Origin: Malania oleifera | Lineage: Eukaryota; Streptophyta; Magnoliopsida; Santalales; Ximeniaceae | Assembly: GCF_029873635.1 (NCBI RefSeq) | Contig: NC_080420.1 | Span: 34,742,231-34,806,230 of the forward strand | Direction of reading: 5' to 3' | DNA: 64,000 nt | Part shown: piece after piece, positions 34,695 to 45,465 of the stretch | How the letters are laid out: every line of letters begins with the position of its first letter | Position numbering within the stretch: position 1 is the first letter of the stretch | The notes under the pieces: model-generated | Databases searched by the model: none | Seen by the model: only the letters and a program-made list of their open reading frames with translations | What the model was told of the DNA's origin: nothing | Program-made: the position numbers and the translations under genes

Positions 34695-35396
34695 AATTTC
34701 GATACACACATTTTGCAACTTTAAATTTCAATTTTAATTCTTAAAAAATTTAAAAGAGACAAGAAAAAAAAAAAAAAAAACATAGAAGAATGTAATCCAA
34801 GCCTTATGCATGGGGCTCTATGAAGGACCACAAACATATATTGCAATCATTAATTAATTTTCCAAATGCAATTGGCTTCATTATTAGCTACCAAGTTAGG
34901 TAAATACTCATAAATAGGGTTGATAAACGGTCCCCTTTTTAAAATTTTAAATTCTGTGTGGTAGCAAGCATGACGTGCTCTCTCCTCACCACCTTCAATT
35001 CATTATTATGAAGAAGTAATAATTAAGGTTGTTGGGGAAATAAATTAATATTTGGGTATAAGAAAAATTAAGGAATTTTTTTTTGTATGAAGGAAAAAAA
35101 TGAGATACTTAGTGGATACAATTATATATCCACTTGAATTTAACCTTTAAAAGATTTCGATCTTTTTCCAATCATATTTTTTTCAAACTTAAATTTAAGT
35201 CTCAAAATCTATAATTCTAAACACTATCTTTAAAAAAATTTAAAAAATAAATTTACCAAATTAATGCCTAATAATCAACCAACTACTAGTACTACAAGTG
35301 GAAAGCTTACATTCAATCATTTAATTAAGTTGAGAGTGCTTAGATACTTTTAAAAATATGAAGATCATGCATGTCGTATGTTTGCCATTAGTTTTT
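34695..35396. other. Stretch with no recognised feature
   Basis: AT-rich, includes an A-run (34765-34782). No gene or bounded repeat seen. Confidence 0.5.
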
Positions 35397-35668
35397 GTTA
35401 GAGAGCTCATTCTCAAAACTTAGGTCTCACGGAGAGAGAGTTAAGAGAACCTTATACTGGCCTTAAAAATGTTCATAAAAACGATGTAGAACTGGACGGA
35501 CATTATACTTCCCCTCGAGCCTATGAAGGAAATGAGACGAGAACCCATGGGGGGAAATGAAGCAAGGAGAAGTCTAACCCACGAAAGAGTCAAACAGCCC
35601 AAGGCCCAGTATAAGATTCTTTTAACTCTCTCTCCTTAACACGTAAATTTGAGGATGAGCTCTCTAAC
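35397..35668. mobile_element. Foldback MITE with inverted repeats of about 70 bp
   Basis: The left arm 35397-35466 (GTTAGAGAGCTCATTCTCAA, then GGAGAGAGAGTTAAGAGAAC) is matched in reverse complement by the right arm at about 35606-35668 (ending GGATGAGCTCTCTAAC). The central part is about 140 bp. The flanks read GTTTTT and CGTTTTC, a possible but unclear target duplication. The long arms suggest a MULE- or hAT-derived MITE; no coding sequence. Confidence 0.7.
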
Positions 35669-37429
35669 CGTTTTCAAAGAAAATTTATCACGTTCGCCCT
35701 TAAATTTATCACCTATTAATGGGATTTCAAGTATTAGGGTATGTGTATCTTTCCAGTATTAATTACATTTATTATGAGCATTAATGAAGAAGATGATAAA
35801 GTAAAGGTGGAGTACAAATTAAAGGAGCAAGCTAGCTAGCGAGCTAGCACTTTTTTTTTTGAAGAGGTGAAAAAAGAAGCTTCATTACTAAGGTGAGCTA
35901 TCAACCAACAGCTTGAGGGCTTAGCTAGCTAGCACTTACAAATGAATAGGACCATGCATCATGCTTGCACGTACAAAAAGGCAGAGATATGAAGAGGCCA
36001 GAGGGAGCCTGCAGAAGCAGGTTAACAGCTAGAGCTGGCTAGCTTGGCTGTAAATTGAAATGAGAACTACAAAAGGTGAGAGGAAGTACTTGACAGCTGT
36101 CCTGTGAGTTGGCGAGCCACCACTGCATGCAGATAACTGAAAGAGATGTATGTGACGAGTACTTTCTCATTGTTTCTTTTGGCTCTTTTATCTTTGTAGC
36201 TGTTGAGACAGTTATCTTTTTTGCAAATTCAACCATGCATTGTTGGCCTATTCCCATTGTGTTATTGTACTTTGTATTACTCAATTCGTTTTACCCTTTT
36301 AAAAGCTTCTTCTTCTTCTTTTTCTTCTTCTTCTTTGGAGGCTCATTGAATTCTAATTACTTGGATTATATAACAGGAGATAATTTGGTCATTTTTAACT
36401 AAAAAAAGGCAGATACTGCCTAATGTACAAAATTTCTATGTATGTAAGACATGCATATCATATCTTTAATTCAAATTTGAGGAGGAATAGTTTCTCCATA
36501 TAAGATTTGGAGTTCACCAATTATGAAATATCACGTTAGTAGTTAAACTCATATAAATAAGAAGTATGGTGATGTGTGTATTACATAGTATTTTAGTAGA
36601 ATCAAGTGTTATAATATAACAATTTGTGATTGATGAGTTTCAAATTCTATATGTAGGAACCATCATTTTTAAGACCCCAGCGTTAATATACAATCTAACT
36701 GTTTGGATGGCAATGATATGACCAATTAACCACCCTTTTAAAAGCTACCATTGGTGAAATTTAAGCAATTGAAAACAATTACAGTAAGGCTACAAATTGA
36801 TGCATTTGAAAAGAGAAGTAGTAATGGTGAAAATTGAAACATTTGAAAAGGGCAATAAGGGAAAAAGAGTTGGAAAAAGTAGTGCTTGTTTGCATGTGGA
36901 TGTTTAACTAAAATTAAGTACATTTCAAATGAACAAGATTGTGGTGGAGAGAGGTGAATTTGGAATCCTATAGTCTGCTCCGTCTGAGATGTAGAGTACC
37001 CTACAATGTAAAAGGCGAGGTGGGGACAAAGAGATAGACAATCCTAGCTGCGATAGTCGAAATTTTTTTTTTTTTTTTTAACAAAAAATAATAATGATCT
37101 AGCTTAAGGAATCAATTTTTCAAGATAAAAATAAGCAAGAAATTAAAACTCTATAGGATAGTCGTCCGGTCACTTGTGACAGTTGACCGACTACATTTTC
37201 CCACACTTTTTGTTAAGGTAACAAATAATGAATTTTCTCCATTAAAACAAAACATATTCTCTTGGTCTTACCAAAACATCTATGTTTGGATAACAACATG
37301 ATAACTCGTCAGATACCGATATGACCAAATTGTAAGTTGTGAAACAAAATTTCAGAAGAATGCATCCAAAATGGCAAATGATGATCAAAGAAGAGGTCAA
37401 GAAATAGTTTGATGTGAGTTTCTTATAAG
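35669..37429. other. Intergenic DNA, no gene supported
   Basis: Contains GCTAGCTAGC-rich text (35830-35850 and 35925-35935), a CTT-rich microsatellite (36304-36335) and a T-run (37062-37079). An 80-codon minus frame at 36039-36284 has no recognisable motif. A segment near 36826-36892 resembles 61211-61330. It could include an unannotated noncoding transcript, but nothing in the sequence proves it. Confidence 0.4.
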
Positions 37430-38200
37430 CTTGTAACTATCTGAAATGGGTAACTAACATTGCTCCAGTTCCTAAGAATGATGGAAAAGTAAGAATAAGT
37501 GTTGACTATTGGGATCTAAACAAAGTTGGTTCGAAGGATAATTTTTCATTAGCCCAAATCAACATGTTGGTAGATAATACAAGTGGACACAAGTTATTTT
37601 CATTTATGGATGGTTTCCCTAGATGTAATTGAATCAAGATAGCAGAAGAAGATAAATCAAATACCACATTTATTACTCATTAAGACACGTTCTATTATAA
37701 AGTAATGCCTTTTAAGCTAAAGAATGTTGGTGTCACATATATCAAAGATCCATGGTAACATTATTTTATGACAAGATGCATAAGGAAGTTGAATTGTACA
37801 TGGATGACATGATTGCCAAGTTTAATATTGATGAAGTAAATCCTCAAGTGCTAAAATGTTGTTTGAAAGATTGAGAAAATACAAGCCATGGAGAAATCCA
37901 GCTTAGTGTACTTTTGGAACAATTTCCACAAGTTGTTGGGATTTGTTGTAAGTCAAAGAGGGATTGAGGTAGATCTAGCTAAAATCTCAGCTATAGAGAA
38001 GCTGGAACCTCGATCCATTGAAAAGAAAGTACAAGGACTTTTAGGAAAGTTGAATTGCAGTATTCTGTTCAAGCTCAGTTAACAGTTGCCTATGAATCGA
38101 TCTTCAAATTACTAATGAATGTCAGCAAACCTTTGACAAAATCAAAGTGCATTTGAAGAATCCACGAACTTTGATACCACCAATACGTAGGAAGTCATTG
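37430..38200 (+). pseudogene. Ty3/gypsy Tat/Ogre-like reverse transcriptase remnant
   Basis: Broken plus frames follow the Tat-clade RT order: WVTNIAPVPKNDGKVRISVD (about 37447-37506), INMLVDNTSGHKLFSFMDGF (about 37558-37617), VMPFKLKNVGVTY (about 37702-37740) and the catalytic YMDD box at 37797-37808. After that, FVVSQRGIEVDLAKISAIE lies in an open stretch (37888-38082). Several stops and an indel near 37750 inactivate it. Other pol domains and LTRs were not found. The right end abuts a copia leader at about 38207. Confidence 0.8.
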
Positions 38201-38206
38201 ATCACC

Positions 38207-38403
38207 ACATCAACTATGTCTACTCTGTATATCGTATGAAATTCCATTTTGATCAGGCTGGCCTCTAAAGAGCGATTGAGCCACATTGGTCTCTAAGCAC
38301 TTGCTTAGACAATGTCTTTTTTAGACATAAAAAAATAGAATCAAGGATCCTAATATAGAAACGCCTCCATATTGGCACTATTCAACTTGCCTCTGATACC
38401 AAT
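38207..38403 (-). mobile_element. Copia 5' leader and primer site, copy 1
   Basis: Matches 51228-51364 (text around CAACTATGTCTACTCTGTATA and the GAGCGATTGAGC block). It ends at a primer site reading TTGGTATCAGAGG on the minus strand. It is the leader that normally follows the 5' LTR, here joined on the left to gypsy RT remains. Confidence 0.7.
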
Positions 38404-38676
38404 TGTTGTGTCAGGCACCCCACTTGTGTCAAACACGAATACTACAACTATTGCTATTGAATATATAATCAAAACTAAAGCAATGCAGAAACTAATAATA
38501 AAATACAACAATAAAGAACAAGACAAGAATTTACGAGGTTTAGTATAGAATTACCTATGTCCTGGGGCGCCGACGATCAATCCACTGATTCCAAACAAAT
38601 GACAACTTTGAGGTGTATTTACAAATGGAGAGGGGAGCTTTTTATATAACTTCAAAATCTCAAGTCCAAAAAACAA
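38404..38676 (-). mobile_element. Copia LTR copy 1, truncated
   Basis: Starts TGTTGTGTCAGGCACC and matches 51365-51709 until about 38675, after which sequence reading as the gag of the same family begins. It lacks about 70 bp of the right (element 5') end. Confidence 0.7.
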
Positions 38677-38926
38677 TTCACATTTTCATCCAAATTTAAC
38701 AAATGAACCAAAATTTTATTGAAAGCATTTATGTGGTCATTTATTGACATACCTGGTTGATACTGGAAGTGAAACAATTTCTTTTTCAAATGGAGCCAAT
38801 TTTTCGGACTCTTGATCATAAATGTATCTTCTAATGTCTTTCACAATTTCTTTGCAGATGTCTCCCTCTCAACACGATATTTCTGATTTTTAGTGAAACA
38901 CAGACGAATTGTACCACATGCTTGAC
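38677..38926 (-). pseudogene. Copia gag, distal part (split by LTR C)
   Basis: The minus strand continues the gag begun at 51163. It reads ACGTIRLCFTKNQKYRVE (38920-38870), then AKKLWKTLEDTFM and LKKKLFHFQYQPGMSINDH, typical of copia gag UBN2 domains. The reading frame resumes at the base after solo LTR C, with GTCAA duplicated as the target site. Confidence 0.8.
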
Positions 38927-39498
38927 TGTTAGCTTTGGTGCAACCCTAAGAGGGGGGGTGAATTGGGTATTTAAAAATTGGCCTCCTAGGTCAATCAGTT
39001 TAACAATAGTATTATACAACCTAGGGTTAGTCTATGCAATCAATAAATAAACATACATGTGTAGTAAAGTAAAGTGCGGAAAAAGTAAATGATACACGTG
39101 ATATGTTATCGAGGTTCGGCCAAAGTTCCTATGTCCCCACCGTGGCTACACCAGCACAAGGATTCCACTACGACTCACTTAAATGGGGGTAGCGTCACCG
39201 TTTACAATTAGGTCAATTAGCGGGGCTGACCTCAACCTACACCTTACCAGGATGATGCACCTAACTTTCCTAATCAGGTCTAAGCCAATCCGGGACTATT
39301 TGATAGGGGTAGTCTCCTTCTTCAGGCCCATGCCTGGAATACAACCAATGATATAAAATTTTGTACACAAAGATACACTTCTTCAAAAGCATATATGTAC
39401 ACCAGTATAGCTCAAGCAATAATGCAAACACGAATGATATGTAAATATGCTCAGTGCTCTAATATATGCTAAACACTCAAACAAGTATAGATAATCAA
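38927..39498 (-). mobile_element. Solo LTR C, left part
   Basis: Starts TGTTAGCTTTGG, followed by the G-run and GTGAATTGGG, and contains TGTTATCGAGGTTCGGCCAA at about 39103, as in LTRs A and B. It is flanked by TTGAC (38922-38926), matching CTGAC after 50911. It is interrupted after 39498 by the Tekay element, with ATCAA (39494-39498) duplicated. Confidence 0.85.
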
Positions 39499-41986
39499 TG
39501 TAAGAATCCCAAAAAGATATATAAAAGATTAGCGGATTGATTTCAAAAAAAAAAAAAAATTTATAATTATAATTAAAAAAAATTAAAAAAAAATAAAAAA
39601 ATAAAAAAATTTAAAAAAATATATTATTAATTAATTAATCAGATTTTAAAAGAAAAAGAAAAATAAAATAATTAATTGAAATTTATTTTTATTTTATTAA
39701 TAAAATTTATTTTTATTAATATTAATTAATTATATTATTATTATTATTATTATTATTATATGATAACACTTGAACCCCCCCCCCCACCTTTTTCTTCTTC
39801 TTCTTCTTCTTCTTCTTTTCTTTTCTTTTCTTTTTCCTGCGTGCAGGAACTCTCAGGAACCTTCTCTCTCTCCTCACGTTCTCTCTCCCTCTCTCCTCAA
39901 TTTCGTGACGGATTTTTGCCCGATCGAAAATCCGAAGATACCACTGGACTCCATTCGCTGCTGCCGTCATTTCTACCGAAGCGGATCGATGGTAGGAGCG
40001 GCGTAGGCATATTCCCTGGGGTAAGCCATTTCCCCCTTTTTCTTTAATTTCTTGCAAAATATAAGCCCAATTGACGAACGGACACCACCACGAGAATCTA
40101 GGGATGATTCTCTACAAGTCTAGTGGGACGGAATTCTCGTGGGGGTGTCGGGCCAAAACTCCAAATTTGGGGTGCGGCCATTATTAAGGGGCTTATTTTT
40201 AATTAATTAGCATTAATTAGAAATGCTAAAATATTAAGCATCTACGACTGAAATAGGATGTTTTGAAATTTAGGGGCTCGGGTGAGCGCCGCGGGTGTAA
40301 TTTTGGGACTCGCAGGCAAAATTTGAAAATTAAGTAGGGATATTTAAGTAATAGTTAAATATTAATTTGAGGTATATGGAGCCTAAAGAAGGCTAGATTA
40401 GTATTATTTGGAGAAATAGATTAATTAATCTGGGGAAAAATGTAAATTGGCAGGAATTAATTTCGGGCGCCAAGGTGCGTGAAATTTGGGTTCTAAGGAA
40501 TTTCTCAATAGTCAGGTAAGGGATAAACTAAAGCAGTAATTTTCCATACAAATTATTATTGAGTATGAGTAAATTTATTTTCAGAAAGCATATGTTTATA
40601 TTGTGTATTACGCACGAAATGTACGATTGGGAAAATACTGCTATGATGATTAAAATGTATTGTATGTATGAGATGTAATAATGCACGTTTTTAGAATATG
40701 AAGTATGACTTTTAACAGCATATGTGTGACATGAATATTATTTTATGTGAAATGTATTATGATGTGAAAGATTTTACGAACCAAGCATGATTTCAGGCAT
40801 TTATGAAAATATGAGTTATATTGTGATGGTTTTGACGATTGTGTGATAAATGAGATATTTTCAGTATTATAATACCTGAAACAATTTTGGCGCGAGGCCA
40901 TATATTTATGTTATCGGCACGAGGTCCGTATTTATGTTTTTGGCGCGAGGCCATATATTTATGTTATCGGGCACGAGGCCGTATTTATGTTATCGGCACG
41001 AGGCCGTATTTATGTTATTGGCGCGAGGCCACGTATTATATTTTCGGCACGAGGCCGTATCTATGTTTTCCGGCACGAGGCCGTAATGATGTTACGTATG
41101 ATCATGTATTATATGTTTTCACAACCAGGATGTTAGTTTAGTTCAGACCAGGAGGCTCGGTAACCGTAGCTATGGGTTCATTTTGGCACGAGGCCTTATT
41201 AGTGCTACCGTCCCACGAGGGGATGGGAGATGGATAGTCGATGTGCCTTTCAGTAGAGTGTGGACGTCCACCTGGCAGTCCGGAGCCAGGGTGTTGGCGG
41301 GCTCATCGTACTTACAGACATATTTGATTCGGCAGTGGTCGGCCAGCCATTGTCGGGGTCCTGCCTTCGGGCTGCACAAACCCGTCATGGGGGGTAATAC
41401 ATGACACTAGCTAGCTATTCTCCTGTGTTTATTTTCAGTACTACAGTTATAACAATGATGTTATGTATGATATGAATTATTAACAGATGTGAAAATATAT
41501 GTTTACCCAGTACGATATGAGGATGTTTATGGAATTATGAATGTACTATATACGTATAAATGCATTAAATATTCATGTTGCCAACACAGCTGTATTTAGT
41601 TTTATTTTCCCTTACTGAGAAGTGTCTCACCCCCAATATTATTACATTTTTCAGGAGTCCCTGAGAGCGACCGGCGGGTCAAGGCCGCCGTTGAGATTAG
41701 TGAGGATTATCCCGTGAGGAGGGTAAAGATTTTGTACTAGGGTTAGAATTATTTTGTGTTTTGACCCTAGAGATATGTTGATGTATTGAGGATGTATAGT
41801 AGTACAATATCATAATGTTATAGAAAGCTCTGGTATTATATTTTATGACTGGATGTTTGAGATTTTATGTGTACTGCTGCTAGGTTTTCCGCTGTGTATG
41901 ACAGGTGTCCCCGCTACCCACGAGTTCGGGTTGACCATTTTATTTATTATGTGATATTTTATGTTAAGAAATTCAGGGACGTTACA
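39499..41986 (+). repeat. 5' LTR of the Tekay element
   Basis: About 2488 bp. Features from the left are A-runs and TTAATTAATTAA tracts, (ATT)n (39735-39758), a C-run followed by (TTC)n (39776-39825), and a GC-richer segment around 39840-40020. A GGCACGAGGCCG array follows (40889-41093). The 3' end reads GGGACGTTACA. It matches 47030-49507 throughout. Confidence 0.95.
40889..41093 (+). repeat. GGCACGAGGCCG tandem array in the 5' LTR
   Basis: About eight units of 22-28 bp alternating GGCACGAGGCCGTATTTATG and GGCGCGAGGCCATATATTTA, separated by TTATC or TTTTT. A further isolated unit lies at 41184-41195. The equivalent array in the 3' LTR is 48420-48616. The GC-rich core is itself dyad-like (GGCNCGAGGCC). 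Confidence 0.9.
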
Positions 41987-42000
41987 TTTGGTATCAGAGC
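41987..42000 (+). other. tRNA-Met primer binding site of the Tekay element
   Basis: TTTGGTATCAGAGC follows the LTR directly; it complements the 3' end of initiator Met-tRNA and primes minus-strand synthesis. Confidence 0.93.
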
Positions 42001-42304
42001 CTAGGATACTAGGTTCTGTAGACTCTAGAGTGCAGCAGTATTAATACCAGAGTATAGGATAAGGGAAATTGAGGTTTGGTTTTGTAGTCTAGATGCAGGA
42101 CTTCCGTGGTGGTTTGTATGATTTTCCTGGGGTGACGATTTTAGGAAATTCATTGTAAACTATCGTCGGGTTGGGTATCTAGATTTCGGGATTGAACCTT
42201 GAATTAAGATCGAGAGTGACGAGTTAATTAGGAAAATATACCATATGAGCTGAGTGATATGTATAGAGAATGAGGTTTTGAGTTAAGTTATTTCTTCTTT
42301 CAGG

Positions 42305-43102
42305 ATGGACCACGGTGGAAATAGTGCCCACGCCAGTGGGAGTGAGGGTGCTGGACCCTCAGGCGCTGCGGGTAGTGATTCAGATGCAGTCTTACGCAGC
42401 GTAGCACAGCAGGTTATGGCAGAAATTGCCAGGAGTTCGAGAGAACAGGGTGGTCCGTCTGTAAGCCACGGTTGTACGATTGAGCAGTTCATAAAGATGA
42501 ATCCTCCAGCTTTCTCAGGAGGAACGGACCCCGCAGTTGCTGAGAATTGGGTGCAGGAGATGGAGAAAATATTTGCAGTACTGCAGTGTTCAGAGGAGCA
42601 GAAGGTGCTGTTTGCCACCTATAAACTGACTGGAGAGGCCAAGAGGTGGTGGTCAGCGATGAGAGTATTAGAGCAGCAGAGGACTATACCTGTAGAGATG
42701 ACTTGGGAGCGATTTAGAGAGATATTCTTCGACAGGTATTTTCCAGCCTCTTCCAGGGAGGCTAAGATTACGGAGTTCCTGAATCTGAAGCAGGGACAGC
42801 TGTTAGTACAACAGTACGCGCCGAGGTTCATCGAGCTATCTCGCTTCGCCCCGTACATTATTCCAGATGAGACGAAGAAGGTACGACAGTTTGAAAGAGG
42901 CTTGAGGAGAGAAATTTACAAGCAGGTATCGATATTGAAGTTGCAGGACTTCACCGAGTTGGTTGACCGAGCCACTATAGCAGAGATTGGTGAGCGATTG
43001 GAGGCTGAGGAGCAGAGGCAGAAGAAGAGATCTATACCTTTTGATTTCCAGCAGGGAGCCGACCGTGCCGCGTGGAAGAAAGGTGGCTATTATAGGGACT
43101 AG
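42305..43102 (+). pseudogene. gag: Tekay gag capsid region, closed by a premature TAG
   Basis: 265 codons from ATG at 42305. The N-terminal third is Gly/Ser-rich; the capsid (Retrotrans_gag) follows, with FIKMNPPAFSGGTDPAVAE, KRWWSAMR and WERFREIFFDRYFP, then the RQFERGLRREI helix region. The frame stops at TAG 43100-43102 and again at TAG 43106-43108, but the same frame continues into the zinc knuckle and protease. Ancestrally this was therefore one gag-pol frame. Both stops are one C-to-T change from CAG, the codon expected at Gln positions. Confidence 0.92.
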
Positions 43103-43108
43103 AGATAG

Positions 43109-43681
43109 AAGACCGGGAATCGCGGTTTCCAGGGTGCACAGCCATCTCCCGCTTGCCCATCTTGCGGGAAGAGACACCTGGGAGAGTGTCGTGCTGGGCG
43201 AGGTGTCTGCTACAGGTGTGGGGAGCCAGGACATATGATGAGGGAGTGTCCGACACAGATTGGTATTGTTCCTAGACCTGCACGAGGAGGTTACCAGGCA
43301 CCACGAGGAGGCCAGCAGAGGAATACGGCCCCAGCCAGAGTTTTTGCTTTGACACCGGGCGATGCTGAGGCGGCTGGAGATGTGGTGACAGGTACTGTTT
43401 CAATACTTTCATTTAAAGCTCCTTTTTTGTTTGATTCTGGGGCGACGCATTCATTTATCGCCTGGGATTATGTTAAATTGTGTGGGTTTGAGCCTCAGCA
43501 GTTAGAAATTAGTTTGTCTGTTGCTACGCCAACTGGGACCGTAGGGGTATGTAGGAAGGTACTCAGGGACTGTCCAGTGGATATTCAAGGGAGGTATTTG
43601 TTAGCTAATTTGGTGATTTTAGACATGCATGGGTTTGAGGTGGACCTTGGGCATGGATTGGCTAGCTGCCCACTATGCTAG
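43109..43681 (+). pseudogene. Tekay zinc knuckle and aspartic protease
   Basis: Same frame as gag. The CCHC knuckle CYRCGEPGHMMREC lies at 43208-43249, preceded by a second Cys-rich motif CPSCGKRHLGEC (about 43156-43191). The protease catalytic box FLFDSGATHSF is at about 43427-43459. A one-base gain in the GGG run near 43650 shifts the frame: DLGHGLASC replaces the expected end of the protease, and coding continues in another frame (43655-43886). The protease would cut the gag-pol polyprotein in the particle. Confidence 0.9.
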
Positions 43682-43898
43682 CATTGATTGCCGTCAGAGA
43701 GTGGTAGTGTTTAGACCTCCAGAGGGACAGGAGTACAGATTTGTGGGATCACATGTGCGCACCCCACCTCAGTTATTATCGGCTATCCAGGCGTGTAGAT
43801 TGCTATCAGAAGGTTGTCAGGGATATTTAGCCTATGTGAAGGCTGTATCAGAAGGCGAACTGAGGTGGAGGATATCCCAGTGGTGAGAGATTTCCCTG

Positions 43899-44814
43899 AT
43901 GTATTTTCCAGAGGATTTGCCGGGACTACCTCCTGATCGTGAGGTAGAGTTTGTTATTGATCTGGTTCCGGGGACAACACCGATTTCGAAGGCGCCGTAT
44001 AGAATGGCACCGGCAGAGCTAAAAGAATTGAAAGAGCAGTTGCAGGAGCTGTTAGATAAGGGGTTCATTCGGCCCAGTGTGTCACCCTGGGGAGCACCAG
44101 TTTTGTTTGTGAGGAAGAAGGATGGCTCGATGAGATTGTGCATCGACTATCGAGAAATAAATAAATAAAGTAACTATCAAGAATAAAATACCCGCTCCCG
44201 CGTATTGATGATTTGTTTGACCAGTTTACAGGGGACACAGATCTTTTCGAAGATAGATTTACGCTCCGGGTACCATCAGGTGAAAGTCAGGGGCGGAAGA
44301 TGTTCTGAAGACGGCATTTAGAACACGGTATGGTCACTATGAATTTCTAGTTATGCCATTTGGGTTGACGAATGCTCCTGTGGTGTTTATGGATCTTATG
44401 AACAGGGTTTTTCACCAGTATTTGGATCAGTTTGTGGTAGTATTTATTGATGATATACTGGTATATTCGAAGAGTGCAGAGGAGCATGAGGAGCATTTGA
44501 GTATAGTGTTGCAGGTGCTACGAGAGAAGAAGCTATATGCAAAACTCAAGAAGTGTGAGTTCTGGCTGGAACAGGTTACCTTCCTTGGACACGTTGTATC
44601 CAAGGGTGGTATTTCTGTTGATCCGAGTAAGATTGAGGCGGTAGTTGACTGGGTACGACCAAAGAACGTGCACGAGATCAGGAGTTTCCTAGGATTGGCT
44701 GGGTACTACCGCAGGTTTGTTGAGGGCTTTTCTCGATTGTCAGGCCCGTTGACCAGATTGACTAGGAAAGGAGCGAAGTTTGAGTGGTCTGATGAATGTG
44801 AGCAGAGCTTCTAG
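43899..44814 (+). pseudogene. Tekay reverse transcriptase, frameshifted
   Basis: Conserved parts: [20 protein letters not shown] (about 43917-43976), [20 protein letters not shown] (44090-44149), [20 protein letters not shown] (44353-44412), and the catalytic FIDD box (about 44443-44454). These are followed by the thumb region [19 protein letters not shown]. Between 44155 and 44350 the frame is broken by an extra TAAA unit and by one-base gains in A, T and G runs. A TAG at 44812-44814 interrupts before RNase H. It would copy element RNA into DNA if repaired. Confidence 0.93.
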
Positions 44815-45465
44815 GAGTTGAAGCAGCGACTCATCACTGCGCCTGTGTTGACGATTCCTTCAGGAGAAGAGGGGTTCGTAATTTACAGTGATGCATCCCA
44901 TAAAGGGCTCGGATGCGTGTTGATGCAGCGGGGGAGAGTGATAGCCTATGCCTCACGACAGTTGAAAGAATATGAGAAGAACTACCCTACCCACGATCTG
45001 GAGTTGGCGGCGGTTGTTTACGCGCTGAAGATTTGGAGGCATTATCTATATGGGGATAGGTGTGAGATATTTACTGACCATAAGAGTTTAAAGTATTTCT
45101 TCACGCAGAAGGAATTGAATATGAGGCAGAGGAGATGGTTGGAGCTAATAAAGGATTACGACTGCACTATTAGCTACCACCCGGGAAAGGCTAATGTGGT
45201 TGCTGATGCTTTGAGTCGGAAATCAGTGGAATCATCTATATCTGCAAGGGAGATTCAGCATCCGATTCAGATGGATTTGGAGAGGCTTGGTGTGGAGCTG
45301 GTAGAGGGCGATCACCAGGTGTTCATTGCTGACTTGGTTTTGCAGCCGACTCTACAGGAGAGGATTAAAGCAGCTCAGAGGAATGATGTAGAACTAGTAG
45401 AGCTTATGGAAAAGTACAGGATGGTCAGGAAGCAGCGTTCAGCATTTAGCATGATGGAGCCCTGA
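44815..45465 (+). pseudogene. Tekay RNase H and start of integrase
   Basis: Continues the RT frame after the TAG. RNase H motifs [18 protein letters not shown] (44875-44928), [14 protein letters not shown] and [11 protein letters not shown] are intact, followed by [15 protein letters not shown] (about 45175-45219). The integrase N-terminus begins toward 45400 and is lost at the stop at 45463-45465. Confidence 0.9.

Noticed and set aside
36039..36284. Possible small gene or microRNA precursor near 36000
   Set aside because: No known microRNA sequence could be matched by eye, and the 80-codon frame has no recognisable motif.
40889..41093. CRISPR-like array of GGCACGAGGCCG units
   Set aside because: Spacers are nearly identical AT words and the array is duplicated in both LTRs of a retrotransposon.
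42283..43256. Long minus-strand and alternate-frame ORFs over gag
   Set aside because: Shadows of the gag-pol frame; retroelement coding is unambiguous on the plus strand.
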